From Streptomyces cirratus (lineage in GTDB: Bacteria; Actinomycetota; Actinomycetes; Streptomycetales; Streptomycetaceae), in NCBI RefSeq assembly GCF_014650775.1, contig NZ_BMVP01000004.1, positions 124,001 through 188,000 of the forward strand: DNA of 64,000 nucleotides, read 5' to 3'. Positions 24,297-32,749 of the stretch are shown here, piece after piece (within the stretch, counting starts at the first letter, position 1; the number at the start of each line of letters is the position of its first letter). The translations under genes were made by a program, and so were the position numbers. A model generated the notes under the pieces. It saw only the letters and a list, made by a program, of their open reading frames with translations. It did no database searches and had not been told where the DNA came from.

Positions 24297-24746
24297 TCAG
24301 ACCTGGCCGCGCCAGGAGCCGGTCTCCTGGCCGCGCGCCTCGATGTACTCCTTGAAGCGCTTGAGGTCACCGGTGATCTGCCGCTTGACGAAGCCGAGCT
24401 TGTCACCGACGTTCTCCGTGAACCCGTCCGGGTCGTAGTCGAGCTGGAGCATGACCTTGGTCCTGCTCTCGGCCAGGCGGTGGAAGGTGACCACACCGGC
24501 CTGCTTCACCTCTCCGCCGAGGGTCGTCCACGCGACCCGCTCGTCGGGGATCTGCTCGGTGATCTCCGCCTCGAACTCCCGCTGCGCACCGCCCACCTTG
24601 GTCACCCAGTGGGTCATGGTGTCGGTGCGCTGGTCGATCCGCTCGACCCCCTCCATGAAGTGGGGGAACGTCTCGAACTGCGTCCACTGGTCGTAGGCGG
24701 TACGGACGGGGACCTCGACCTCGATGGACTCTTCGACCTTCGACAT
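24297..24746 (-). CDS. SRPBCC-family (cyclase/dehydrase-like) protein
   Basis: A 149-residue START-like fold protein: VEVPVRTAYDQWTQFETFPHFMEG at the start, then WVTKVGGAQREFEAEITEQIPDERVAW, then a C-terminal helix (GDKLGFVKRQITGDLKRFKEYIE). These proteins form a hydrophobic pocket for lipids or polyketides. Stand-alone copies of this kind are common in streptomycetes and have no fixed function. A GGAAGG site precedes the ATG at 24746. A longer upstream frame is not supported. Confidence 0.82.
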   Translation of the reverse strand: MSKVEESIEVEVPVRTAYDQWTQFETFPHFMEGVERIDQRTDTMTHWVTKVGGAQREFEAEITEQIPDERVAWTTLGGEVKQAGVVTFHRLAESRTKVMLQLDYDPDGFTENVGDKLGFVKRQITGDLKRFKEYIEARGQETGSWRGQV

Positions 24747-25271
24747 GGTTTCGCCTTCCTGATCACGGCCGCCGACGGCTCCTGCCCGCCGGGCCTGACC
24801 GGGGAGTCCGTCTCCCGACTCCGCCCGTGCCCCGGTTTTCCCGTCCCAAAAAGTCGTGCGGCAGGCCGTTTGAGGTCCGCAGGACGGGTCACACGCACAA
24901 ATGCCGGTGCACGGACGCCAGTTGCACGACGTCGATCCGTGCACCGAGGACCGGTGGCCGCGCGCTGAGCCCCTCCCCCTGGAACGCGCGCGGCTCACGG
25001 GCCCTACACCACGCTGCCGTCCCGCCGTACAGGACCCCCGGCCGCCGCCCCGCTGCCTCTGCGCAGCGCCGCGGCCCGGGCAAGCCCCCGGCGGCCACTG
25101 CCCTGACAGGGACCCCCGGGCCCAGACGGGGCGGCAGCTTCCCCCCCATTACCTTCTTGGTGGCCCCGCAATGCGGTGCCCGACCTCCGGAGTCGGCATG
25201 ACTTTCTCCCCCTGTCGATCGCATGGCCTGGGGGGGGGTGGTGTCACCGGCTCCGGAGGCATCGACAGACC
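24747..25271. other. Gap between SRPBCC gene and IS110 remnant, with inverted repeat
   Basis: About 520 bases without a convincing gene. It includes the SRPBCC promoter region. CGGTGCACGGA at 24905-24915 and its exact complement at 24936-24946 form an 11-base inverted repeat with a 20-base spacer. The right end runs into the first recognisable transposase codons at about 25272, so the boundary of the inserted element lies somewhere here. Confidence 0.45.
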
Positions 25272-26080
25272 GGCGAACACCACGCCACCGCCGTCACCCC
25301 GGCCGGGAAGAAGGCCTTCGACAAACGGCAGCAACCGCCTGCGCGGCCTGCTGACGCAGATCCACCCGCACCTGGAGCGAGTCCTCGGCCCTCGGATCCA
25401 GCACCCGGCCGTCCTGATGCTCCTGGAGCGGTTCGGGTCCCCGGCCCAGATCCGCAAGGCCGGGCGACGCCGGCTGATCACGTTGATACGGCCGAAGGCC
25501 CTGCGGATGGCCGAGCGACTGGTCGAGGACATCTTCACCGCGCTGGACGAACAGACCGTCGTCGTCCCGGGTACGGACGCGGCCGCCCTGATCGTCCCGA
25601 GCCTCGCCGGCTCGCTCCAGGCCGTGCTTGACCAGCGCAAACTCCTCGCCGCGAGGATCGAGGAACAGCTGGGCCAACCACCCTCTTTCCAAGGTCCTGA
25701 CGTCCATGCCAGGCACCGGCGTCAGGACCGGAGCCCGCATCCTCATCGACGTCGGTGACGGCAGTTCGTTCCCGTCCGCCGCCCACCTCGCCGCCTACGC
25801 CGGCCTCGCCCCGGCGACCCGCAGTTCGGGCTCGTCGATCCGCGGCGAACAACTGTCCCGGAGAGGAAACGAGCAGCTCAAACGGGCCTTCTTCCTCTCC
25901 GCGTTCGCGGATCTGGCCGACCCGGCCTCCCGCACCTACTACTACGACAAAAAGTTCGCTCGGGGCAAGCACCACACCCAAGCCCTCCTCTGCCTCGCGA
26001 GACGACGAGCCGACGTGCTCTTCGCGATGCTCCGCGACGGCACCTTCTACGAACCCCGGCCGACGGCTGCCGTCACATGA
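25272..26080 (+). pseudogene. Decayed IS110-family transposase
   Basis: Fragments of one transposase lie in three reading frames. GEHHATAVTPAGKKAFDKR (25272-25328) is the N-terminal part. It jumps directly to NRLRGLLTQIHPHLERVLG in another frame, losing roughly 100 residues that normally carry most of the DEDD catalytic acids. Near 25670 a further shift leads to SKVLTSMPGTGVRTGARILI and RGNEQLKRAFFLSAF in the third frame, ending at 26080. The C-terminal half is well preserved, so decay is fairly recent. IS110 elements lack terminal inverted repeats, so ends are not visible. It cannot encode an active enzyme. Confidence 0.85.
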
Positions 26081-26543
26081 CCAGCGGCTCAGCCAGGAGG
26101 ACGACTCGATCGGCCTCGACATCGAAGCCGAGCACCGGACGGCCGTCATCGCCCTCAGGATCCATCAGGACCGGCTCGCCCAAGCGTCGCCCGATCTCCC
26201 GCAAGAAGCCGCAGAACACATCAAGTCGCTCCTGACCCTGCAATTCCCGCAGATCAACGTCGAAGTCGATGACCTCGTCGTCATGGAACCGGAAGATCGC
26301 CAGCACATCGGCAACCGGCCAGACCCGCAGGTCCGCGCACTCAGCGTCCGCCGGACGGGACAGCACGGTCTCCGCCTGAGGCACCGGCAGCACTGTCTCG
26401 CCTTCGGAGTACTGACACTTCCAACCCCTCGCCTCGACGAGATCGAGGACCGCCTGCCAGTCCTCGACCGAAGCATCCGGCACGCGCGACGCGAATGCAG
26501 GATGACCGGTGGGGCAGATGACTGCCTGGAGGTCGATAACCAT
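26073..26543 (-). CDS. Hypothetical protein, start overlapping a divergent gene
   Basis: A 156-residue acidic soluble protein beginning MVIDLQAVICPTGHPAFA, with RGWKCQYSEGETVLPVP, a Leu/Asp/Val-rich middle (VLAIFRFHDDEVIDFDVDLR) and VLGFDVEADRVVLL near the end. I do not recognise a named domain. Its ATG lies in CCATGG at 26541-26546 and overlaps the ATG of the rightward hydrophobic-protein gene, so its promoter must lie inside that gene. The ribosome site (AGGGGA, four bases away) is tight. The stop lies eight bases inside the IS110 remnant. Confidence 0.6.
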   Translation of the reverse strand: MVIDLQAVICPTGHPAFASRVPDASVEDWQAVLDLVEARGWKCQYSEGETVLPVPQAETVLSRPADAECADLRVWPVADVLAIFRFHDDEVIDFDVDLRELQGQERLDVFCGFLREIGRRLGEPVLMDPEGDDGRPVLGFDVEADRVVLLAEPLVM

Positions 26544-26703
26544 GGTTCCCCTGCTACTCGTTCTGCTGCTCGCCCTGATTCTTTTCGGTGCGGGCTTCGC
26601 CGTGAAAATCCTGTGGTGGGTCGCGATCGCCGTCCTGGTGATCTGGCTGCTCGGATTCGTTGCCCGCCCGAGGGGCGGCAGCGGCCGGTGGTACCGCTGG
26701 TAG
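26542..26703 (+). CDS. Small hydrophobic membrane protein (53 aa)
   Basis: Begins MVPLLLVLLLALILFGAGF and continues VKILWWVAIAVLVIWLLGF, two membrane segments or one hairpin, then a basic tail ending RGGSGRWYRW. GGAGG lies nine bases before the ATG. A possible upstream start at 26509 would add a soluble stretch with no ribosome site. Small proteins of this form are common in streptomycetes, with no known function. A very strong intrinsic terminator follows 23 bases after the stop, which supports expression. Confidence 0.75.
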   Translation: MVPLLLVLLLALILFGAGFAVKILWWVAIAVLVIWLLGFVARPRGGSGRWYRW

Positions 26704-26726
26704 AACACGCTGACCAGCGATACCAC

Positions 26727-26768
26727 CGGCAGTGGGCCCGTACCGGTTGCGGTACGGGCCCACTGCCG
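26727..26768 (+). terminator. Intrinsic terminator after the hydrophobic-protein gene
   Basis: CGGCAGTGGGCCCGTACCG pairs perfectly over 19 bases with its complement around the four-base loop GTTG. TTTT follows at once. It is the clearest factor-independent terminator in the window. Confidence 0.92.
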
Positions 26769-26886
26769 TTTTCCGCCTTTCCCCGGCGGCATCACGGATC
26801 TGATTCCGGGGGCGTGGGCGAAGCAGGTAATAGGCTCCGATTTCGAGGGCACGAGCAGCCCGTACGAGAGCAAGGCGGTCACCTTC

Positions 26887-27603
26887 GTGTCCCGTAAAAG
26901 AACTGATGCCCGCATCCGCCATCCGAGGCACGAGCGGCGCGGCGAAGCGAGGCTCCCCGCGGTCGTCGCCACGCTGACGGCGATCGTCCTCTACCTGGCG
27001 CTGCCCCAGCAGTTGCTGATCGCTCCCCGCTACTTGCTCCCGGCCTTGGAGGTGCTGCTCCTCCTGCCGTTGATCGCGATCAACCCGCGTCGGCTGACCC
27101 GGCAGACCAAGGCGTTCCGGTTCCTGTCGGTGGCCCTGGTCCTGCTCATCGTGGCCAGCAACCTGGTGGCTCTCGGCATCCTCGTCCACGAGCTGCTCTA
27201 CGCGGGGGTCGACGACGGGCGTTCGCTGCTCGTGGCGGCGCTCCAGGTGTGGCTGACCAACGTGATCGCCTTCGGCCTGGCCTACTGGGAACTCGACCGC
27301 GGCGGCCCCGTCAGCCGTACCCAGGTCCCCCGTGAGGAGCTCCAGCTGGCGGACTTCCGCTTCTCGCAGGACGAGAACGACGACGCCGTCCAGGAAGTCG
27401 CGGACGGCGCCAGCAAGGTCTCCGACTGGGTGCCCACCCTGGTCGACTACCTGTACGTCTCCGTGACCAACTCGACCGCTTTCAGTCCGACCGACACGAT
27501 GCCTCTGTCCGCCCGGGCCAAACTGCTCATGGCCGTCCAGAGCGTGGCGGCTCTGCTGACCTCGTTGCTGGTCATCGCCAGGGCCATCAGCATCCTGCAC
27601 TGA
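26887..27603 (+). CDS. Predicted integral membrane protein, DUF1345-like
   Basis: A 238-residue protein. A basic N-terminus is followed by four membrane helices: about residues 24-42, 48-64, 78-102 and 112-132. A charged loop follows (REELQLADFRFSQDENDDA), then a re-entrant-looking VDYLYVSVTNSTAFSPTDTMPL and a last helix. The VDYLYVSVTNSTAFSPTD segment recalls DUF1345 and pore-like proteins of two-helix channels, but I cannot confirm this. The GTG at 26887 is the chosen start. It is probably transcribed alone, after the strong terminator. Confidence 0.65.
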   Translation: MSRKRTDARIRHPRHERRGEARLPAVVATLTAIVLYLALPQQLLIAPRYLLPALEVLLLLPLIAINPRRLTRQTKAFRFLSVALVLLIVASNLVALGILVHELLYAGVDDGRSLLVAALQVWLTNVIAFGLAYWELDRGGPVSRTQVPREELQLADFRFSQDENDDAVQEVADGASKVSDWVPTLVDYLYVSVTNSTAFSPTDTMPLSARAKLLMAVQSVAALLTSLLVIARAISILH

Positions 27604-27714
27604 ACCGCTACCGCAGTCCGGCCCAGTGGGGTGACCCATGAGGTCGGCGTCGACCAGCGCGGCGGTCGAGTTCGCTCCGCCCGGGACCCTGCGGGTCGGA
27701 CGGGGGGTCGGCGT

Positions 27715-29847
27715 TCACGGCCTCGGGCGGCCGCGGTCCTCACGGTCACTGCGGAGCACGACCGTGCTGTGCGGCTCCAGGCGGAGGGAACCGCCCGGTT
27801 TCAGTTCCCGCTCGTCCGGGGTGTCCGTCGTCGCGGTGTCGAAGAGCAGCGTCCAGCGCGTGGCGAAGCGGCTGCCGGGGAGGTGGAAGTCCACCGCGGC
27901 GCCCGTGTTGTTGAACATCAGCAGGAAGGAGTCGTCGGTGACCCGGTTGCCGTAGCGGTCGGGTTCGGTGATGGCTTCGCCGTTGAGGAACATGGTGAGG
28001 GTGCCGGCGTGCGGCAGCGTCCAGTCCTCCTCCTCCATCGGTGAGGCGTCCGGGCGCAGCCATTCGACGTCCGCCGGGAGCCCCGTGTGTCCGACGGCAC
28101 GGCCGGAGAAGAAGCGCCTGCGGCGCAGGACGGGGTGCCGGCGGCGGAGCCGGATCAGGCGGGAGGTGAAGTCGAGCAGCCGCTCGCCGCTCTCGTCGAG
28201 GTCCCAGCCGATCCAGGCGGTGGGGTTGTCCTGGCAGTACGCGTTGTTGTTGCCGCCCTGGGTCCGGCCGAGTTCGTCCCCGTGGCTGATCATCGGGATG
28301 CCCTGGGAGAGGATCAGCGTGGTCATCAGGTTGCGCTGCTGCCGCTCGCGCAGGGCCAGTACGCCGGGGTCGTCCGTCTCGCCTTCCGCCCCGCAGTTCC
28401 AGGAGCGGTTGTCATCCTCGCCGTCCCGGCCCTCCTCGCCGTTCGCGTCGTTGTGCTTGCGGTCGTACGAGACGAGGTCCCGGAGGGTGAACCCGTCGTG
28501 GGCGGTGACGAAGTTGACGCTGGCGAGGGGCCGGCGCCTGTCGTGTTCGTACAGGTCCGCGGAGCCGGTGATGCGGGAGGCGAATTCCCCGAGCGTCCCC
28601 TCGCGGCCGCGCCAGTAGTCGCGGACGGCGTCACGGTAGCGTCCGTTCCACTCCGACCACAGGGGAGGGAAGTTGCCGACCTGGTAGCCGCCTTCGCCGA
28701 GGTCCCACGGTTCGGCGATGAGCTTGACGCGGCTGATGACGGGGTCCTGCTGGATGACGTCGAAGAAGGCGGAGAGCCGGTCCACCTCGTGGAACTGGCG
28801 GGCGAGGGTGGCGGCGAGGTCGAAGCGGAAGCCGTCGACGTGCATTTCCTGGACCCAGTAGCGCAGTGAGTCCATGATGAGCTGGAGCACGTTGGGGTGA
28901 CGCATCAGCAGGCTGTTGCCGGTGCCGGTCGTGTCGTAGTACTGGGACCGGTCCTGGTCGGACAGCCGGTAGTAGGCGCTGTTGTCGATGCCCTTGAACG
29001 CCAGGACGGGCCCTTTGCCGTTCCCCTCCGCCGTGTGGTTGTAGACGACGTCGAGGATGACCTCGATGCCCGCCGCGTGGAGCGCCTTGACCATCTGCTT
29101 GAACTCGGTGACCTGCTCTCCTCGGCCGCCGCCGGCGGCGTAGGCGTTGTGCGGGGCGAAGAAGCCGATGGTGTTGTACCCCCAGTAGTTGGACAGGCCC
29201 TTTTCAGCCAGGTGGCCGTCCTGGACGAACTGGTGCACCGGCATCAGTTCCAGGGCCGTCACCCCGAGTCCCGTCAGGTGGCCGATGATCGCGGGGTGGG
29301 CGATGCCCGCGTAGGTGCCGCGCAGTTCTTCGGGCAGGGCCGGATGCGTCCGGGTGAGGCCGCGCACGTGGCCTTCGTAGATGACGCTCTCGCCGTAGGC
29401 GTGGCCCGGGGGCTTGTCGTCGCCCCAGTCGAAGCCTCGGTCGGTGACCACCGACAGCATGGTGTGGCCCGCGCTGTCCAAGGTGTTCGGTTCCGCGCCG
29501 TCCGCGAAGCGGTGGCCGTACAGGGACTCGTGGTGGTCGAGCTGCCCCTCGATGGCGGTGGCGTACGGGTCCAGCAGGAGCTTGGCCGGATTGCAGCGGT
29601 GTCCGGCGGCCGGGTCGAACGGACCCCGCACCCGGTAGCCGTACCTCTGCCCGGGACCCACGTCCGGCAGGCAGATGTGCCACGCGGACCGGTCGATCTC
29701 CGTCATCGGCACGCGGGTCTCACGCCCGGCGTCGTCGAGCAGGACGAGGTCCACGCCCTCCGCGACCTCGGAGAACAGTGCGAAGTTGGTTCCGGAGCCG
29801 TCGTACGTCGCTCCCAGGGGATACGGTTTGCCCGTCCATGTACGCAT
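27715..29847 (-). CDS. glgX: Glycogen debranching enzyme GlgX
   Basis: A 710-residue GH13 enzyme. The N-terminal CBM48 domain (YPLGATYDGSGTNFALFSE) precedes the catalytic barrel. The catalytic residues are visible in DGFRFDLA (nucleophile Asp), IAEPWD (acid Glu) and TAHDGFTLRDLV (stabilising Asp). The C-terminal beta domain ends with a Pro/Arg tail. It hydrolyses alpha-1,6 branches of glycogen or limit dextrins in the cytoplasm. The length fits the GlgX/TreX family. It is divergent from a PAP2 gene across 77 bases. No other glycogen genes lie in the window. Confidence 0.93.
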   Translation of the reverse strand: MRTWTGKPYPLGATYDGSGTNFALFSEVAEGVDLVLLDDAGRETRVPMTEIDRSAWHICLPDVGPGQRYGYRVRGPFDPAAGHRCNPAKLLLDPYATAIEGQLDHHESLYGHRFADGAEPNTLDSAGHTMLSVVTDRGFDWGDDKPPGHAYGESVIYEGHVRGLTRTHPALPEELRGTYAGIAHPAIIGHLTGLGVTALELMPVHQFVQDGHLAEKGLSNYWGYNTIGFFAPHNAYAAGGGRGEQVTEFKQMVKALHAAGIEVILDVVYNHTAEGNGKGPVLAFKGIDNSAYYRLSDQDRSQYYDTTGTGNSLLMRHPNVLQLIMDSLRYWVQEMHVDGFRFDLAATLARQFHEVDRLSAFFDVIQQDPVISRVKLIAEPWDLGEGGYQVGNFPPLWSEWNGRYRDAVRDYWRGREGTLGEFASRITGSADLYEHDRRRPLASVNFVTAHDGFTLRDLVSYDRKHNDANGEEGRDGEDDNRSWNCGAEGETDDPGVLALRERQQRNLMTTLILSQGIPMISHGDELGRTQGGNNNAYCQDNPTAWIGWDLDESGERLLDFTSRLIRLRRRHPVLRRRRFFSGRAVGHTGLPADVEWLRPDASPMEEEDWTLPHAGTLTMFLNGEAITEPDRYGNRVTDDSFLLMFNNTGAAVDFHLPGSRFATRWTLLFDTATTDTPDERELKPGGSLRLEPHSTVVLRSDREDRGRPRP

Positions 29848-29924
29848 GTGGTCACGCTACTGTCGCAGGCGGCCGATCACCGTCGGACGCGCATGAGCGG
29901 GCCGTCGCGGGTAACACGGCGTCA

Positions 29925-31676
29925 ATGAGACCTGAACGCGGCGCAGCCGTGAGCGCCGGACGCCTGCCCGTACTGCTGTTGCTTCCGGTGCAGGCGGCCC
30001 TGCTGATGGGCGTGGGACTGCTGGTCACCGGGCCGCTCGCGGACCTGTGGCCGCTGGTGGCGGAGGACGGCGTCAACCGCGTCCTGGCCGCGCACCGCGG
30101 CGGCCCCGCGACGCCCTTCTCCGAGTGGCTGTCCCTGCTCGCCGGCACGCAGAGCGTGATCTCACTGACTCTTCTCGCCGTCGTCGCCCTCGTGGCCGTG
30201 TCGCGGGGGCGGTGGCTGCGGGAGGCGGTCTTCCTCGCCGTGGCCGTCGCCGCGCAGTCGGCGGTGTTCCTGCTGGTGACCCTGGTCGTGGAACGGCCCC
30301 GCCCTGGCGTGGCGCACCTGGACGCGGCCCCGCCCACCTCCAGTTTTCCCTCCGGGCACGTCGGGGCCTCGGTCGCACTGTTCGGGGGCCTGGCCATCTT
30401 GGTGGCCGTCCGCCTGCGCGGTACGCGGCGGTGGGTGCGGTACGCGGTGATCGCGGTGCTGCTGCTGATCCCGGTGGCCGTGGCGTTCTCCCGGGTGTAC
30501 CGGGGCATGCACCACCCCTCCGATGTAGTGGCCGGTCTACTGAACGGGGCGTGCACCCTGCTGGTCGTGACGCACGCCCTGCTGCTGCCGGCGCGGGCCC
30601 GGGCGGTCTCCGCGGTCCATGGGGAGCGGCTCCCGTCCGCCCGCGCCACGGGCGACGACGGCGCGGACCGTCCCGCCGAGGGGCGGCGGGTCGTGGTGGT
30701 GCGTCACCCGTACGGCTGCGGCGCGGAGCTGGCCGAGCGGGTGCGGGTCATCCTGCGCCGCCACGGCTACGCCGATCAGGTGTGGACCGCGACCTCCACC
30801 GAGGAGCCCGCCGGCGCCCTCGCCCCGCTGGTCGCCGGGGCGGACACCGGGCTCGTCGTGGTCTGCGGCGGGGACGGCACCGTACGGGCCTGCGCCGACG
30901 TGGTGTCGGGCACCGATACCGCCCTCGCGGTCGTGCCGTGCGGCACCGGCAACCTGCTCGCGCGCAACCTGCGGCTCCCCTCCGATCCGGCCGCCGCTCT
31001 GGAGGCGGCCCTGTCCGGGGAGACCGTACGGATCGACGTGGGCCGGGTGCGGGGCGACGGGCTGGAGCCGGCCCGGTTCACCGTCATGGCGGGGGCGGGC
31101 TTCGACGCCGCGATGGTGGGGGACGCGTCGGAGCGGGTCAAGGAGCGCCTCGGCTGGGCCGCGTACGTCCTCTCGGCGGTCCGCCACCTCGGGGACCCGA
31201 GGATGCGCCTGTCGATCCGGCTGGACGGGGGCCCGGTACGGGAGCGCCGGGCCCGGATGGTCGTCATCGGCAACGTCGGCACGCTGCAGGGCGGCCTGCC
31301 GTTGCTGCCCGACGCCCGGCCCGACAGCGGGCGCCTGGAGGTGGTGCTGCTCGACCCCAGGGGCGCCCGGGGCTGGCTCGCCGCCGCGGGGCACCTCGGC
31401 TCGCGCATGCTGCCGGGGCGGGCGACGCGGACTCCCGGCGGGGCGCGCGGCGCGGTGGCCGGAGGGGCACTGGAGTACTTCAGCGCGGTGCACGTCGACA
31501 TCAGCTTCGCCAAGCCGCAGCCGCGCGAACTCGACGGTGACGTCGTCGGCGCCGGAACCCGGCTGACGGCCGAGGTGGAGCCGGGGGCGCTGCGGATCTG
31601 CCTGCCGCCCCGGCCACGGGCCGTCGAGGCGCCCACGGCCCCGGTCGAGCACGCCCCGTTCACCGTCGGCGGCTGA
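29925..31676 (+). CDS. PAP2 phosphatase fused to diacylglycerol kinase-type lipid kinase
   Basis: A 583-residue fusion. Residues 10-225 form a six-helix PAP2 membrane phosphatase, with VVERPRPG, SFPSGHVGASV and SRVYRGMHHPSDVVAG. Residues 250-570 are a soluble DAGK/YegS-type lipid kinase, with VCGGDGTVRACADVV and VPCGTGNLLARNL. Putting a lipid phosphatase and kinase in one chain suggests interconversion of phosphatidic acid and diacylglycerol, or of polyprenyl phosphates, at the membrane. The start is uncertain: ATG 29925 or GTG 29949, neither with a good ribosome site. It heads a run of membrane-related genes. Confidence 0.85.
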   Translation: MRPERGAAVSAGRLPVLLLLPVQAALLMGVGLLVTGPLADLWPLVAEDGVNRVLAAHRGGPATPFSEWLSLLAGTQSVISLTLLAVVALVAVSRGRWLREAVFLAVAVAAQSAVFLLVTLVVERPRPGVAHLDAAPPTSSFPSGHVGASVALFGGLAILVAVRLRGTRRWVRYAVIAVLLLIPVAVAFSRVYRGMHHPSDVVAGLLNGACTLLVVTHALLLPARARAVSAVHGERLPSARATGDDGADRPAEGRRVVVVRHPYGCGAELAERVRVILRRHGYADQVWTATSTEEPAGALAPLVAGADTGLVVVCGGDGTVRACADVVSGTDTALAVVPCGTGNLLARNLRLPSDPAAALEAALSGETVRIDVGRVRGDGLEPARFTVMAGAGFDAAMVGDASERVKERLGWAAYVLSAVRHLGDPRMRLSIRLDGGPVRERRARMVVIGNVGTLQGGLPLLPDARPDSGRLEVVLLDPRGARGWLAAAGHLGSRMLPGRATRTPGGARGAVAGGALEYFSAVHVDISFAKPQPRELDGDVVGAGTRLTAEVEPGALRICLPPRPRAVEAPTAPVEHAPFTVGG

Positions 31677-31719
31677 ATCCCGGCCTCGTACCGCACCAGC
31701 CACACAGGGGGTTACGCAC

Positions 31720-32700
31720 ATGGGCACCGCGACGCGGGTACCGCAACGCAGCGAGGTAGTCGCTGTTGAGGCCGAACTGGAGGTGGAGGGCGAGGAGCTG
31801 TCCGCCGAGGAGGCCTGGTCGGCGCTGCGCCGGTACGGGGGCTGGAGCCTGGTGCGGGACTCCTTCATCCGGTTCCGGTACGCCGACGGTTTCAGCCACT
31901 CCAGGGCACTGGCGCTCCAGACGGTCCTGTCGATCGTCCCGCTCGCCATCGCCGTCATCGGCCTGTCCGGCGTGCTGCACACCGAGGACGTCGGCCGGGT
32001 CGCGGAGCTGACGATCCGCCGGCTGGCGAGCGGGCCCAGCCAGGACGTGGTGGACGACGCGCTCGCGCAGAGCCGCCACCGGGCCGGGGACGGTGGCCAG
32101 GTCGCCCTGTGGCTCGGCCTGCTCTTCTCGGTCGTGAACGTGACGACGAGCCTGTGCCAGGTCGAGCGCGGCGCCAACCGCATCTACGGAACGGAACGCG
32201 ACCGGCCGTTCGTGTTCAAGTACACCCGCGGGCTGGTGATGTCCGTGCTGGCCGGGCTGCCGCTGGGGCTCAGCTTCGCGGTCACCGTGCTCGGTGCGGA
32301 GCTGAGCCGCGCCGTGGCGGAGGTCTACCACCTCGGCCCCGGCACGATCCGCGTGTGGGACGTGCTGCGCTGGCCGCTGGGGATCCTGCTGGCGATCCTC
32401 GCCACCAGCGCCATCTTCCGTCTCTCCCCCCGCCGCACGCAGCCGGGCTACACGTGGCTGGCGTTCGGCGCGGCGGTCTACTTGGTGCTGTGGCTGATCG
32501 CGACCTGGGGACTGAGCCTGTACGTCGGCGCCAGCGGCTCCTTCGCCACCGTGTACGGGCCCCTCAGCGCGTTCGTGTCGCTGCTGTTGTGGTCCTACCT
32601 CACCTCGACGGCCCTCTTCCTGGGCCTGTCGTTCGCCGCGCAGCTGGAGGCCGTACGGGCCGGGGTGAGGGAGCCCGTCACCGAGGACCCCGGAGTCTGA
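31720..32700 (+). CDS. YihY/BrkB-family membrane protein
   Basis: A 326-residue protein with a charged N-terminal 50 residues, then RFRYADGFSHSRALALQTVLSI and about six hydrophobic helices in residues 65-305. The YihY hallmarks include VERGANRIYGTERDRPFVFKY and SLYVGASGSFATVYGPLSA. The family is sometimes labelled virulence factor BrkB or ribonuclease BN, but its function is unproven. It lies 43 bases after the PAP2-kinase fusion on the same strand, probably in one operon with it and the next PAP2. A paralogue lies at 35.8 kb. Confidence 0.88.
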   Translation: MGTATRVPQRSEVVAVEAELEVEGEELSAEEAWSALRRYGGWSLVRDSFIRFRYADGFSHSRALALQTVLSIVPLAIAVIGLSGVLHTEDVGRVAELTIRRLASGPSQDVVDDALAQSRHRAGDGGQVALWLGLLFSVVNVTTSLCQVERGANRIYGTERDRPFVFKYTRGLVMSVLAGLPLGLSFAVTVLGAELSRAVAEVYHLGPGTIRVWDVLRWPLGILLAILATSAIFRLSPRRTQPGYTWLAFGAAVYLVLWLIATWGLSLYVGASGSFATVYGPLSAFVSLLLWSYLTSTALFLGLSFAAQLEAVRAGVREPVTEDPGV

Positions 32701-32749
32701 CGGGCCCCCGCCCGGCACGGCACACACTGTGAAAGGAAGCACGAGGAAC

